Positions 18,186 to 27,191 of a DNA stretch of 64,000 bases are shown piece after piece. Position numbers and translations under genes: made by a program. The stretch covers positions 124,001 through 188,000 of the forward strand of contig JAEWEV010000008.1 in the NCBI GenBank assembly GCA_023389155.1, written 5' to 3'. The notes under the pieces were generated by a model. That model was not told the origin of the DNA. It worked only from the letters and a program-made list of their open reading frames with translations, and searched no databases. This DNA is from Pseudomonadota bacterium (GTDB lineage: Bacteria > Pseudomonadota > Gammaproteobacteria > Burkholderiales > Burkholderiaceae_B). Each line of letters starts with the position of its first letter. The first letter of the stretch is position 1.

Positions 18186-18971
18186 TTACTGTTTTGGCGC
18201 TTCGGTTGCAGGTGCGGCATCGCTGGAAGAAGTTGCACCGGCCGTTGGCGTTGCTGCCTGATCACTGTTCTGCATTTCTTTCATCTTCGCACGCTTCTCT
18301 TCAAACTGCTTGCGATGTTCTTCCCACTTAGCTGAACGATCCTTGAAGTATTTCACGACAGTCGCTTTCTGTTCGTCGCTGAAGGTGTCCCACAGACCAA
18401 GCCATTTGGCTTCATTATCTGCGCGTCTCTGCTCAAAGCTATCATGCAGATCCTTTTTGGCGGCAAGAAGCGCTTTGGGATCGATATCACCGGAATCCAG
18501 CTGCTTGCGGCGCTCTTCCTGATATTTCTTGAAGACTTCACGGTTGGGCTCGCGTGCGGCTTTGCGTTCATCCTTGATCGATTGCAGTTTGGTTTTCTGA
18601 TCATCAGTCAATTTCAGATCATCAACCAGTTTTTGATTACCCGCACCCAGCCCAGGAATCACGATTGCTGCGTGGCGCATGTCGCCCATGCGGTGATGCC
18701 CGCGTTTATGATGGTCCTTCCGATCGGACTTATGATGTTTCTTGGCGCCTTGGTGTGATTGCTTCTTTACGCCTTGATGTGGCTTACCATCACCGATGCG
18801 ATGATATTCCATTTTGCCGTTGGAACCTTCAGTCTGAACCGCGGGGCTGATCGGATTGGAATCGGTATCGGGTTTAACGGATTGTGCGAAAGCAGTTGTT
18901 GCTACGGCTGCGGACACCGCAGTAGCAAGGAGAGATTTAGCAAATAAGGTACCTGAAAATTTCACTGACAT
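18186..18971 (-). CDS. Spy/CpxP (LTXXQ) family periplasmic protein with His-rich segment
   Basis: 261 residues with a Sec signal peptide (cleavage near AFAQ, residue 30). A very His/Lys-rich stretch covers residues 57-100 (KKHHKSDRKDHHKRGHH), followed by the conserved LTDDQKTKLQ (121-130) and a long charged helix with a second repeat-like DTFSDEQKATV. The C-terminus is an Ala/Thr/Ser-rich tail. Family members (Spy, CpxP, ZraP) are periplasmic chaperones or stress sensors, and ZraP binds zinc. The His cluster suggests metal binding, which is inference. It is monocistronic with its own terminator. A good ribosome site (AAAGGAG) precedes the start. Confidence 0.8.
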   Translation of the reverse strand: MSVKFSGTLFAKSLLATAVSAAVATTAFAQSVKPDTDSNPISPAVQTEGSNGKMEYHRIGDGKPHQGVKKQSHQGAKKHHKSDRKDHHKRGHHRMGDMRHAAIVIPGLGAGNQKLVDDLKLTDDQKTKLQSIKDERKAAREPNREVFKKYQEERRKQLDSGDIDPKALLAAKKDLHDSFEQRRADNEAKWLGLWDTFSDEQKATVVKYFKDRSAKWEEHRKQFEEKRAKMKEMQNSDQAATPTAGATSSSDAAPATEAPKQ

Positions 18972-19127
18972 GTTGAAACTCCTTTCGTTATTGGTCTGGT
19001 AGTAGCTTCATTCTGGACCAGGAACGATTACGAGAGTGTTTCAAGGTACCCCTAAGTCTTTCAGATCATTTCCTGGAGAAAAAACAGGATATGCCAATTA
19101 TTCATTCGTCCGGAGCAACGCATGAAT

Positions 19128-19907
19128 TCAGGACACGCCCCAGGCCTGCAGATACTCCTGCCAATGTGGCTTATCCAGAGCAGCCAGGCTGCTGCGCACG
19201 AGAGCGACTTCTTCGTCATACGCCGTTTTGTCCAGTTCCCCCTTCATAAGTCGGAACCGACAATAAACGAGCCAGGTGTTGACGACATCCGTTTCACAGT
19301 ATGCCCTGACCTCTTCGGCCTGGCCATTACGCCAGGCATCCCAAACCTGACTGCCATCCATCCCAAGCTTGCCCGGAAAGCCGCAAAGCTTGGCCAGCTG
19401 ATCCAAAGGTGCATTGGCTCGCCCATTGAATTTAGCAAGCAGATCCATCAGATCAATGTGGCGGGTGTGGTAACGACTAATGTAGTTGTTGTACCGGAAT
19501 TCCCGATCATCTTCGCCCATATCCCAGTACCTGGGTGCAGACAGCCCATGAATCAGGCAGCGATAATGCAGCACCGGAAGGTCAAAGCCCGAGCCGTTCC
19601 AGCTGATCAATTTCGGAGTGTAGCGCTCGATGGTCTTGAAAAATCCGGCGATCAGTACCGCCTCGTCATCGTCAGCCTCACCCAGGGTTCGGACCCGGAA
19701 ACCGCTGTCATCACGAAAGACACAACCGATGACCGCAATTTTTTGCAGATGCAGGGGAAAAAAATCGTTCCCGGTCTGTTCAATTCGAATCGCCCGGGCG
19801 CGTTCAACGACCTCGTCATCAGTGACCGTTTCGTCCCAGCCGTTAAGTGCCCGCAGCCCCGTGGCGTCAGGAATGGTTTCAAGGTCGAAGACGAGAGTTG
19901 GCGTCAT
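19128..19907 (-). CDS. Predicted 3'-5' exonuclease, PolB-like (DnaQ superfamily)
   Basis: 259 residues from ATG 19907 (an in-frame TTG lies two codons upstream). The three exonuclease motifs are present: ExoI VFDLETIPD with Asp8 and Glu10, ExoII SWNGSGFDLPVL with Asp109 and ExoIII around YCETDVVNTW near residue 207. This matches the DNA_pol_B_exo2 family (pfam10108), stand-alone relatives of the proofreading domain of family B polymerases. Substrate unknown; DNA or RNA trimming is possible. It follows nlpD with 32 nt between, so it is probably co-transcribed with surE-pcm-nlpD. Confidence 0.85.
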   Translation of the reverse strand: MTPTLVFDLETIPDATGLRALNGWDETVTDDEVVERARAIRIEQTGNDFFPLHLQKIAVIGCVFRDDSGFRVRTLGEADDDEAVLIAGFFKTIERYTPKLISWNGSGFDLPVLHYRCLIHGLSAPRYWDMGEDDREFRYNNYISRYHTRHIDLMDLLAKFNGRANAPLDQLAKLCGFPGKLGMDGSQVWDAWRNGQAEEVRAYCETDVVNTWLVYCRFRLMKGELDKTAYDEEVALVRSSLAALDKPHWQEYLQAWGVS

Positions 19908-19939
19908 GTGCAATATTCAGGCTAGGCTAAGCGGGCCTA

Positions 19940-20725
19940 TCACCGACGCGGGAGATAAGAAAGCGGGTTAACAGGCTGTCCACGACGGCGAATTTCAAAA
20001 TGCAGACGTGGGGATGTCGTATCTGACTGACCCACTTCAGCGATTTTCTGGCCTTTGGTCACTTTTTGACCGTTTTTCACCAGCAACTTGCTGTTGTGTG
20101 CGTAGGCAGAAATAAAGCCATTGCTGTGTGAGATCAGGATCAGATTACCCAGACCGCGCAGGCCGTTACCTACGTAAGAGACCGAGCCAGAAGCGGCAGC
20201 TGACACCGGATCGCCGATTTTTCCTTCAATATCAATACCGCGAGTCGTTGCAGAAAATGGTGTAAGAATTTTCGATGCACCCACAGGCCAGCCCCATGAG
20301 ATAGTTGTGGCATCGCTGGCCGGCGTGGTATTCATGGAGGACGCACTGCTGGTGCTCGAGGGCGTGGCACTGCCGGCAATGGTGGAGTCAGCCGCAGCCG
20401 TGCCTGTTGCAGGTGCAGACGAGGCGGCTGCTGATACGCGCAGACGCTGTCCGACTTCCAGCGAAGACGAAGAAAGGTTATTCATTGACATCAGTTGTGC
20501 AACACTGACGTTATTGGCACGGGATATTTTATAAAGCGTATCGCCACGCTGGACGATGTATTCACCTGGACCGGCGGGGGCTCTGCTAGCGGCGCTGCTG
20601 GATCCGCCCGAGCCCAGCTCGGAAACGGGCGCGCGCGTGCTGGTTCCGCAACCAGCCAGCAGTGCTGCAATAATGAAGGAGCCAACTAAAACCGGGGATT
20701 TTCTTTTCAGTGAGTGAATCTGCAT
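19940..20725 (-). CDS. nlpD: NlpD-like lipoprotein (LysM + degenerate M23 domain)
   Basis: Activator of cell-wall amidases during septum splitting. 261 residues from ATG 20725; the in-frame upstream start would hide the signal. The lipobox LLAGC gives lipid Cys26. A LysM domain spans 55-97 (GEYIVQRGDTLYKISRANNV), an Ala/Ser/Thr linker reaches about 148, and an M23/LytM domain follows to the end (LHFEIRRRGQPVNPLSYLP). The zinc-ligand His is missing, the segment reading TTRGIDIEG as in E. coli NlpD, so it should regulate rather than cut. It lies 60 nt after pcm in the usual surE-pcm-nlpD order, but rpoS does not follow. Confidence 0.9.
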   Translation of the reverse strand: MQIHSLKRKSPVLVGSFIIAALLAGCGTSTRAPVSELGSGGSSSAASRAPAGPGEYIVQRGDTLYKISRANNVSVAQLMSMNNLSSSSLEVGQRLRVSAAASSAPATGTAAADSTIAGSATPSSTSSASSMNTTPASDATTISWGWPVGASKILTPFSATTRGIDIEGKIGDPVSAAASGSVSYVGNGLRGLGNLILISHSNGFISAYAHNSKLLVKNGQKVTKGQKIAEVGQSDTTSPRLHFEIRRRGQPVNPLSYLPRR

Positions 20726-20785
20726 ATGTTTACCTACCTGTTCGATGAATGCGTCGTCTGTACGCAAAACGGGTATTTTCTCCTG

Positions 20786-21631
20786 TCACAATTGTACGCC
20801 CGCGCGCAACGGAACAAAGCGCACAGGTTCAAGTTCCTTACGATCCCAGCTGTTTGGACCAGTGCGTTCAATAAGAACCAGCTTCTGCTGATCTGAACCT
20901 TCGGGAGCAATCAGTCGGGCACCTATTTCCAGCTGGTGCAGCAATGCGGTGGGTATCTGCAGCCCGGCAGCTGCAATGATAATTGCATCAAACGGGGCAA
21001 CAGATGGCATGCCAAGCATGCCGTCACCATGAACCAGTCGAATGCGCGAAACCAGTTTCAGGTCGCGCAGCGTACTTCTGGCATTTTCATACAACGCCTT
21101 GATACGCTCAATTGTATACACTTCGTGGAACATTGCAGCCATGACCGCAGCCTGATATCCACAACCAGTGCCGATTTCCAGCACTTTACGCGGCTGGCGG
21201 TTTTCGGCCAGCGCAGACAACATACGGGAAACCGCCCAGGGCTGCGAAATGGTCTGCGAATAGCCGATAGGCAACGCAGCGTCGTCGTAGGCCCTGCTGG
21301 CCAGCCCCTGGTCAATAAAAACGTGGCGGGGAACGGCAAGCATGGCGTCAAGCACCCGCTGGTCTGTGATGCCTTTCTGTCGTAGGCGCTCGACCATCAG
21401 TGCGCGAAGCCGGTCTGAATTCAATCCGATATTTTGCCCTGTTCTTCCGTGTGCTGTGCCAGGCACGACAGAAGTCGGTCTGGCGGCTGTGCCAGCCACA
21501 ATGATGCGTGTATTGCTATTGGTTGGCGTAATTTTAATTTTGTTCGACGGGAAAGTCGGGCGTACCCGGCTTTCGTTAACATCATTTACATTTCTGGCAT
21601 TCGAATTCGAAGCAAAAGGAGGTTTACGCAT
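20786..21631 (-). CDS. pcm: Protein-L-isoaspartate O-methyltransferase
   Basis: Repairs aged proteins by methylating L-isoaspartyl residues with SAM. 281 residues, about 65 longer than E. coli Pcm. The extra part is an N-terminal, Asn/Arg/Thr-rich, probably disordered extension. The catalytic core holds YSQTISQPWAVSRML (substrate side), LEIGTGCGYQAAVMA (SAM loop) and RLVHGDGMLG. The gene overlaps the surE end by 8 nt, so the long start is supported by the context and no internal Met would serve better. Confidence 0.93.
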   Translation of the reverse strand: MRKPPFASNSNARNVNDVNESRVRPTFPSNKIKITPTNSNTRIIVAGTAARPTSVVPGTAHGRTGQNIGLNSDRLRALMVERLRQKGITDQRVLDAMLAVPRHVFIDQGLASRAYDDAALPIGYSQTISQPWAVSRMLSALAENRQPRKVLEIGTGCGYQAAVMAAMFHEVYTIERIKALYENARSTLRDLKLVSRIRLVHGDGMLGMPSVAPFDAIIIAAAGLQIPTALLHQLEIGARLIAPEGSDQQKLVLIERTGPNSWDRKELEPVRFVPLRAGVQL

Positions 21632-22379
21632 TGCTTAGCTCCACCCAGCTTTTCGCCTGATTTAATTGCTTGTAGTGTGTCAGATCCAGTTGCAGGGGCG
21701 TGACAGAAATCAGCCCCTGACTGGTGGCTCCAAAATCCGTGTCTTCAGCAAAATCGGCCACTTCTCCGACCATACCGATCCAGTAGATGGGTTCGCCCGA
21801 AGGGTTAGTGCTTTTGATCACCGGTTGGGATGGATGCCTGCGGCCGAGCCGCGTAATTCTGAGCGAACTCCAGTGGTGTTCCGGCAACGGCGGGATATTC
21901 ACGCTAAGAAGCACCGGAGCCGGAAAGGGATTGGCAAGTTGGTGTCTGACAATATCAGCAGCGATTTTCGCTGCTGCGTCCAGCTCGGGCCAGTTTCTTT
22001 CTGTGAGAGAAAAGGCAATGGATGGAATGCCGAACAGATAGCCTTCGGTTGCAGCTGCGACTGTACCGGAATATAGTGTATCTTCACCCAGGTTGGCGCC
22101 GTTATTGATACCGGACACGACCAGATCGGGTGGCTCGTCAAGCAGGCCAGTCAGTGCAACGTGTACACAATCGGATGGCGTACCGTTCAGGTAATAGTCG
22201 CCAGTGGGCGTACGCCGCACAGATAGTGGCCGATTCAATGTCAGCGAATTGGATGCACCGCTATGATTGACTTCAGGGGCGACAACCGTCACTTCGGCAA
22301 ATCCGCGTAAAGCGTTGGCCAAAGCCTGGACACCATCGGCATTGTAGCCATCATCGTTGGACACCAATATTCGTTTCAT
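21624..22379 (-). CDS. surE: 5'/3'-nucleotidase SurE
   Basis: Metal-dependent nucleoside monophosphate phosphatase linked with stationary-phase survival. 251 residues, the normal length. The active-site N-terminus MKRILVSNDDGYNADG carries the metal ligands Asp9 and Asp10; SGASNSLTL and VVSGINNGANLGEDTLYSGTV complete the family signature. First gene of surE-pcm-nlpD, overlapping pcm by 8 nt, which indicates coupled translation. Divergent from plsY with about 125 nt between. Confidence 0.96.
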   Translation of the reverse strand: MKRILVSNDDGYNADGVQALANALRGFAEVTVVAPEVNHSGASNSLTLNRPLSVRRTPTGDYYLNGTPSDCVHVALTGLLDEPPDLVVSGINNGANLGEDTLYSGTVAAATEGYLFGIPSIAFSLTERNWPELDAAAKIAADIVRHQLANPFPAPVLLSVNIPPLPEHHWSSLRITRLGRRHPSQPVIKSTNPSGEPIYWIGMVGEVADFAEDTDFGATSQGLISVTPLQLDLTHYKQLNQAKSWVELSNA

Positions 22380-22504
22380 TCAAATCGCAACCAGACATTA
22401 TTCCCCTGTATTGTACATGGATCACCGGATACGCGGGATACGATATCCGGTTCGGCAACACGAAAGGGAACTGTATATAATCGTGAATTCCTGCAACGAT
22501 AAAG

Positions 22505-23146
22505 ATGATAATGAACAACCCGCTCTGGACCTTTCTTGCCCTGATTGCCGCTTACCTGATCGGATCGGTCTCGTTTGCCATCATATCCAGCCGACTGTTC
22601 GGGCTGCAAGATCCCCGCAGCTTCGGATCCGGCAATCCCGGCGCGACAAACATCCTGCGTACGGGTAACAAGAAAGCGGCCCTGCTCACGCTGCTCGGAG
22701 ATGCTTTCAAGGGCTGGCTGGCAGTTGCGCTGGCTATTTATTTTGCTCCCGTCGTCGGCTTTACCAGTGTCGATATTGCGCTTGTCGCAATTGCGGTGTT
22801 TCTTGGCCATCTCTTCTCGTGCTTTCTTAGATTCAAGGGAGGAAAAGGCGTTGCAACTGCGGTAGGTGTCCTGTTTGCGTTCCAGCCCTGGCTGGCACTT
22901 GCCACCATCGCCACCTGGCTGATTGTCGCCGTCTTTTTCCGCTATTCTTCACTTGCGGCACTGGTTGCTGCAGTGTTTGCACCATTTTATTACTTTCTTG
23001 GCGGACAACTGGTGTGGCCGTTTTTGCTGCCGTGGTTTCTGGCCATCTGCTTTCTGACTGTTGTGCTTTTCATCAAGCACAGAAAAAATATCTCAAACTT
23101 GCTTGCCGGTACTGAATCCCGCATCGGCCAGAAAAAAAAGAACTGA
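22505..23146 (+). CDS. plsY: Glycerol-3-phosphate acyltransferase PlsY
   Basis: Inner-membrane enzyme transferring acyl groups from acyl-phosphate to glycerol-3-phosphate, the first step of phospholipid synthesis. 213 residues with five hydrophobic segments. The signatures GSGNPGATN (41-49) and FKGGKGVAT (110-118) are intact. The start could be ATG 22505 or 22511; neither has a strong ribosome site. A perfect TATAAT occurs at 22476-22481, without a good -35 box. Convergent with tsaD, 24 nt apart. Confidence 0.95.
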   Translation: MIMNNPLWTFLALIAAYLIGSVSFAIISSRLFGLQDPRSFGSGNPGATNILRTGNKKAALLTLLGDAFKGWLAVALAIYFAPVVGFTSVDIALVAIAVFLGHLFSCFLRFKGGKGVATAVGVLFAFQPWLALATIATWLIVAVFFRYSSLAALVAAVFAPFYYFLGGQLVWPFLLPWFLAICFLTVVLFIKHRKNISNLLAGTESRIGQKKKN

Positions 23147-23170
23147 AGCGGACAAAGCGCGGGGCGAGGG

Positions 23171-24205
23171 TCAGATACGGATATCGGCCAGATCCCAGCG
23201 AGGATGCACGGCAGCCTGGCTCGGCCGCCTCATTTTGTCCAGTATGCCGGCCTTGACCCGTTCCGCTGCAGCATGCGCAATCATCGCTCCATTATCCGTA
23301 CACAGTGCCAGCGGCGGAAAAAACACTTCCCCCTTGCGTTTATGCATTTGTGCGGTCAGAAATTCGCGCAATTGCAGATTTGCCCCTACCCCACCGGCCA
23401 CAACCAGACGGCTGCTTGCGCTGGCCTTCACGGCCTTGATTGCCTTATGCCCAAGCACTTCGACGATCGCGCTTTGTACCGAGGCTGCAAGATCCTGGCG
23501 CTGTAGCTCAGTGAGTGGCCCATCCTGCTCCAGTTTGCGCATTGTGGTAAGTACTGCGGTTTTCAGTCCCGAGAAACTGAAATCCAGATTGTCACTATGC
23601 ATCATTGGCCGTGGCAGTTCGAACGCATGGGGATTCCCTTTTGCTGCGAGCGCAGCCAGTGCAGGACCGCCAGGGTAAGGGAGTCCCATCAGTTTTGCCG
23701 ATTTATCGAACGCTTCACCTGCCGCATCGTCCAGTGTTTCGCCGAGCAATTCGTAGTCACCGATAGCCCGCACGTGCATTAGCTGGGTATGCCCCCCCGA
23801 AACCAGCAAGGCAACATAGGGAAAATCGGGGACGCGGTCCGCCAGCATGGGAGATAGCAAATGACCTTCAAGATGATGTACCGGAATGGTAGGAATATTC
23901 AGACTCCATGCCAGTGACCTTGCGACTGACGCGCCTACCAGCAAGGCACCGGCAAGGCCCGGACCTGCCGTATAGGCCACCGCACCGATATCCGAAAGCG
24001 CGAGATTGGCGTGACGAAGTACTTCACGGGTCAGTGGCAGAACACGCCGGATGTGGTCTCGAGAGGCCAGTTCCGGTACCACGCCACCATATGCCTGATG
24101 CATGGCAATCTGACTGTGCAAGGCATGGGCCAGCAGTCCCGTTTCGGTACTGACAAGCGCAACGCCGGTTTCATCACAGGAGCTTTCAATGCCAAGAATG
24201 ATCAT
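23171..24205 (-). CDS. tsaD: tRNA N6-adenosine threonylcarbamoyltransferase TsaD
   Basis: Transfers the threonylcarbamoyl group to A37 of ANN-decoding tRNAs, with TsaB and TsaE as partners. 344 residues. The metal-binding His111 and His115 lie in VHHLEGHL; ATP-site segments include GIESSCDETGVA, VSGGHTQL and SFSGLKTA. In many betaproteobacteria tsaD is near rpsU-yqeY-dnaG; here rpsU is absent and yqeY lies 20 kb away. It is divergent from the purine permease at 24425. Confidence 0.96.
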   Translation of the reverse strand: MIILGIESSCDETGVALVSTETGLLAHALHSQIAMHQAYGGVVPELASRDHIRRVLPLTREVLRHANLALSDIGAVAYTAGPGLAGALLVGASVARSLAWSLNIPTIPVHHLEGHLLSPMLADRVPDFPYVALLVSGGHTQLMHVRAIGDYELLGETLDDAAGEAFDKSAKLMGLPYPGGPALAALAAKGNPHAFELPRPMMHSDNLDFSFSGLKTAVLTTMRKLEQDGPLTELQRQDLAASVQSAIVEVLGHKAIKAVKASASSRLVVAGGVGANLQLREFLTAQMHKRKGEVFFPPLALCTDNGAMIAHAAAERVKAGILDKMRRPSQAAVHPRWDLADIRI

Positions 24206-24424
24206 AAATTTGTGGGGTATTGAAACCCGCCCAACAGCGTATTGCGCATGACCGATCCGAATAGGAGTGCGGTCAGGACGCCGCTTTGCAGGATGGAATG
24301 TTGCAGATTAAAGACGTTATGGGGTTTTTACGGATATCGCGCAATGCGTCTGGGTCATTAATTGTAAAGAATACGCTAAAGTTGCAATTGTACACATGTA
24401 TCAGTATTTTTAGGAGCTATGTTC

Positions 24425-25714
24425 ATGCTGGAATCATTGTTCAAGCTCAGGGAGCATGGCACGAATATCCGTACGGAAATTCTTGCCGGTCTGACGACCT
24501 TCCTGACGATGTCTTACATCATTTTCGTGAACCCCGATATTCTGGGTACCACGGGCATGGACAAAGGCGCAGTATTTGTCGCAACTTGCCTGGCCGCTGC
24601 GTTGGGATGTCTGATTATGGCCTTCCTGGCCAACTGGCCGATAGGGATGGCACCGGGCATGGGCCTGAATGCCTTTTTTGCCTTCGGCGTCGTAGGTGCC
24701 ATGGGCTACTCGTGGCAACAGGCGCTGGGCGCCGTTTTTGTTTCCGGCGTCATCTTTCTGATTCTGTCAGCGACCGGAATACGCAAGTGGCTTATCGAAG
24801 GTATTCCCAAGTCTCTGCGCTCAGCCATCGTGGCCGGCATCGGCCTGTTCCTCGCATTGATTGCCCTTAAATCTGCCGGAATTGTCGTAGGTAACGAGGC
24901 AACACTCGTTGCGCAGGGTGACCTGAAATCCCCCACCGTTCTGCTGGCCATCCTGGGCTTTTTCATTATCGCGTGCCTGGACACCCTGCGCGTGAAGGGT
25001 GCGATTCTGATAGGTATTTTGGTGGTGACTATTCTGTCGGCATTGCTCGGTCTCAGCGCACCCATCACCAGCATCGTATCGACCCCTCCGAGCATTGCCC
25101 CCACTTTTATGCAACTGGATATTGCCGGGGTATTGAATCAGGGCTTTCTGCATATTATTCTGGTTTTTGTACTGGTAGAAATTTTTGATGCCACGGGGAC
25201 CTTGATTGGCGTGGCCCGTCGCGCCAATCTGTTACCGGAGGGAAAGCCAAACCGTCTTGGGCGTGCCCTGTTTGCCGACAGCACTGCCATTCTTGCTGGT
25301 TCCGCATTGGGAACCAGTAGCACGACTGCTTTTGTAGAAAGTGCCGCTGGCGTACAGGCGGGCGGGCGCACTGGCCTGACAGCATTGGTTGTAGGGGCTC
25401 TGTTCCTGCTTTGCCTGTTTTTCGCACCGCTGGCCGGAGTTGTGCCTTCCTATGCCACAGCGCCTGCCCTGCTCTACGTAGCCGGCCTGATGGTCAGGGA
25501 ACTGGTCGAGGTCGAATGGAACGATTTCACCAACGCCATTCCCGCCGCACTGACGGCCATCATGATGCCATTCACCTATTCGATTGCAGAAGGAATCGCC
25601 TTTGGTTTCATCAGCTATGTGGTCATTAAAACATTCACGGGGCGTTTCCGTGAGATTCATATTGCAACACTGATTATCGCCTTCCTGTTCATCCTGCGAT
25701 TCGCACTCGAGTAA
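24425..25714 (+). CDS. NCS2-family purine permease (adenine/guanine/hypoxanthine type)
   Basis: Proton-coupled uptake of purine bases across the inner membrane. 429 residues from ATG 24425. That start is chosen because AGGAG at 24412-24416 sits 8 nt before it; the ATG at 24419 is only 2 nt away. About 12-14 membrane segments are present. AzgA-like landmarks are GLTTFLTMSYIIFVNP near the N-terminus, GMAPGMGLNAFFAF, LVEIFDATGTLIGVA and GTSSTTAFVESAAGVQAGGRTGLT. This places it with AdeP/GhxP (COG2252) rather than xanthine/uracil UapA-type carriers. It ends with a strong terminator. I saw no purine riboswitch upstream. Confidence 0.9.
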   Translation: MLESLFKLREHGTNIRTEILAGLTTFLTMSYIIFVNPDILGTTGMDKGAVFVATCLAAALGCLIMAFLANWPIGMAPGMGLNAFFAFGVVGAMGYSWQQALGAVFVSGVIFLILSATGIRKWLIEGIPKSLRSAIVAGIGLFLALIALKSAGIVVGNEATLVAQGDLKSPTVLLAILGFFIIACLDTLRVKGAILIGILVVTILSALLGLSAPITSIVSTPPSIAPTFMQLDIAGVLNQGFLHIILVFVLVEIFDATGTLIGVARRANLLPEGKPNRLGRALFADSTAILAGSALGTSSTTAFVESAAGVQAGGRTGLTALVVGALFLLCLFFAPLAGVVPSYATAPALLYVAGLMVRELVEVEWNDFTNAIPAALTAIMMPFTYSIAEGIAFGFISYVVIKTFTGRFREIHIATLIIAFLFILRFALE

Positions 25715-25798
25715 TCGCAGCATTGACTGCCTGCGGAGTGTGTCTTTCCCGAACCGGTGGGGATCGCACCCAGGCATCAAAACAAGAGTATCGCCTAA

Positions 25799-25834
25799 CG
25801 AAAACCGCGAGCGTCATGCTTGCGGTTTTCTTTT
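25799..25834 (+). terminator. Rho-independent terminator of the purine permease gene
   Basis: A 12-bp stem, AAAACCGCGAGC (25801-25812) with GCTTGCGGTTTT (25818-25829), loop GTCAT, is followed by CTTTTA. One G-U pair. It is nearly symmetric and could work in both directions. Confidence 0.88.
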
Positions 25835-26001
25835 ACGTTCAGGTTTATATCGTTAACAATTGAATTACACTTATGAGCCATAGGCATTCATAATGAATTC
25901 AATAAAAATATTCAACTAGTAATCCAAGGTCACTGTCTCTATATTCAGTATAACGACATTCGATACAAAGACAGCCTACAACCCAATCTGGAGAAACCAT
26001 C

Positions 26002-26385
26002 ATGCCCATCACCGAACTGACAAAAGACACGTTCCAGCAAGCCATCAAAGAGGATAACACTCTGATTATTGATTTCTGGGCACCTTGGTGCGGCCCTTGC
26101 CGTCAATTCGCACCTACCTTTGAGAAAGCGGCAGAAGCGCATCCAGGTATCGAGTTCGCCAAGGTCAACACCGAAGAGCAGCAGGAACTGGCGGGGGCAC
26201 TGGGCATCCGCTCCATCCCGACGCTGATGGTATTTCGCGAACGTGTGATGCTGTTCTCACAGGCTGGCGCACTCAGTCCTGGTCAGCTGGATGAACTACT
26301 CGAGAAAGTTCAGGCCGTTGATATGGAAAAAGTGCATCAGGAAATCGCGACAGCCGAAGCCAAGGCCGCAGAAGAAAACGCCTGA
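26002..26385 (+). CDS. Thioredoxin-family protein (WCGPC)
   Basis: 127-residue cytosolic thioredoxin. The active site WCGPC is at 29-33, preceded by IIDFWAP, and the cis-Pro is Pro73 in RSIPTLMVF. After the fold ends near residue 103 an extra 20-residue Ala/Glu-rich helix follows (KVHQEIATAEAKAAEENA), so the protein is longer than E. coli TrxA (109). No N-terminal zinc ribbon, hence not TrxC. It is a lone gene, so its partner cannot be inferred. Confidence 0.9.
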   Translation: MPITELTKDTFQQAIKEDNTLIIDFWAPWCGPCRQFAPTFEKAAEAHPGIEFAKVNTEEQQELAGALGIRSIPTLMVFRERVMLFSQAGALSPGQLDELLEKVQAVDMEKVHQEIATAEAKAAEENA

Positions 26386-26584
26386 CCGTTGATCTGGCCT
26401 GTAACGATGAAATCATTTTTTTGACAAACTCAGGCTAATTCAGATGTAATGGCGCGGGTCAGAGTACTGCGTGACATCCGGTCCGCGTGGCCAACCAGAA
26501 TCGCTGGACTGCATTGCTCGACCACGCATTGGATGCGATGCTACCGTGCCTGTGGCGAGCAGTTCTCTTTCAGGCAAACCGATC

Positions 26585-27178
26585 TCAAGGGACAGTCCAC
26601 TGTCCCTTTCCTTTTGTCTGATCGGTGTAGATCTCTCGCACAGCGGCAAATTCGCTGCTGGGCACCGTCAAGGTCCAAACGACGCCGTCGGACAAGTAGT
26701 TTTCATCGCTTATCACAGCGCCTGCCTGTTCGAGACGAACTTTAACCCGCTCCGCATCAGAGTAATTGCAGGTGCATTGCACTGTTTCCGATGGCACAAT
26801 CAGCACTTTTGACCCGGTATCCAGGCATTTTGCCGCACACCCGCCGTAGGCCCTGACAAGCCCGCCCGTACCCAGTTTGGTGCCACCAAAATAGCGTATC
26901 ACCAGGACTGCGACGTTATTCAGTCTTTTTCCTTCGATCGCCTGCAGAATCGGCCGTCCGGCGGTTCCGCCAGGCTCTCCGTCATCATTGAACCGATAGC
27001 CACCTGCAGTTTTATAGGCCCAGCAATTGTGCGTTGCTTGCGGATCGGCCACGGATGCGAAAAAAGACAGCGCCGTTTCAGCTGTGCTTGCCGGGGCCGC
27101 GTGGGCAATGAAGCGACTCTTTTTGATTTCTTCTTCAAAACTGCATGCAGCCGTCAGGGTCGAAAACAATTCGGCCAT
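26585..27178 (-). CDS. YigZ/IMPACT family protein
   Basis: 197 residues from ATG 27178. GGAGG eight nt upstream decides the start over an upstream GTG that would overlap the ABC-F gene. The N-terminal UPF0029/Impact domain shows KKSRFIAHAAPA, ATHNCWAYKTAGGYRFNDDGEPGGTAG and RYFGGTKLGTGGLVRAYGG, the family hallmark; a ferredoxin-like C-terminal domain (DUF1949) follows. Bacterial members have no firm function, and eukaryotic IMPACT regulates Gcn2. It is 13 nt downstream of the ABC-F gene, so the two form an operon, both possibly acting near translation. Confidence 0.88.
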   Translation of the reverse strand: MAELFSTLTAACSFEEEIKKSRFIAHAAPASTAETALSFFASVADPQATHNCWAYKTAGGYRFNDDGEPGGTAGRPILQAIEGKRLNNVAVLVIRYFGGTKLGTGGLVRAYGGCAAKCLDTGSKVLIVPSETVQCTCNYSDAERVKVRLEQAGAVISDENYLSDGVVWTLTVPSSEFAAVREIYTDQTKGKGQWTVP

Positions 27179-27191
27179 GGCGCGGGCCTCC

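Noticed and set aside
24206..24424. Possible purine riboswitch before the NCS2 permease
   Set aside because: The conserved loop and three-way-junction bases of a purine aptamer are not visible in the 220-nt leader.
26386..26584. Possible gene between the thioredoxin and yigZ
   Set aside because: Plus-strand frames here are the antisense of yigZ and lack a site.
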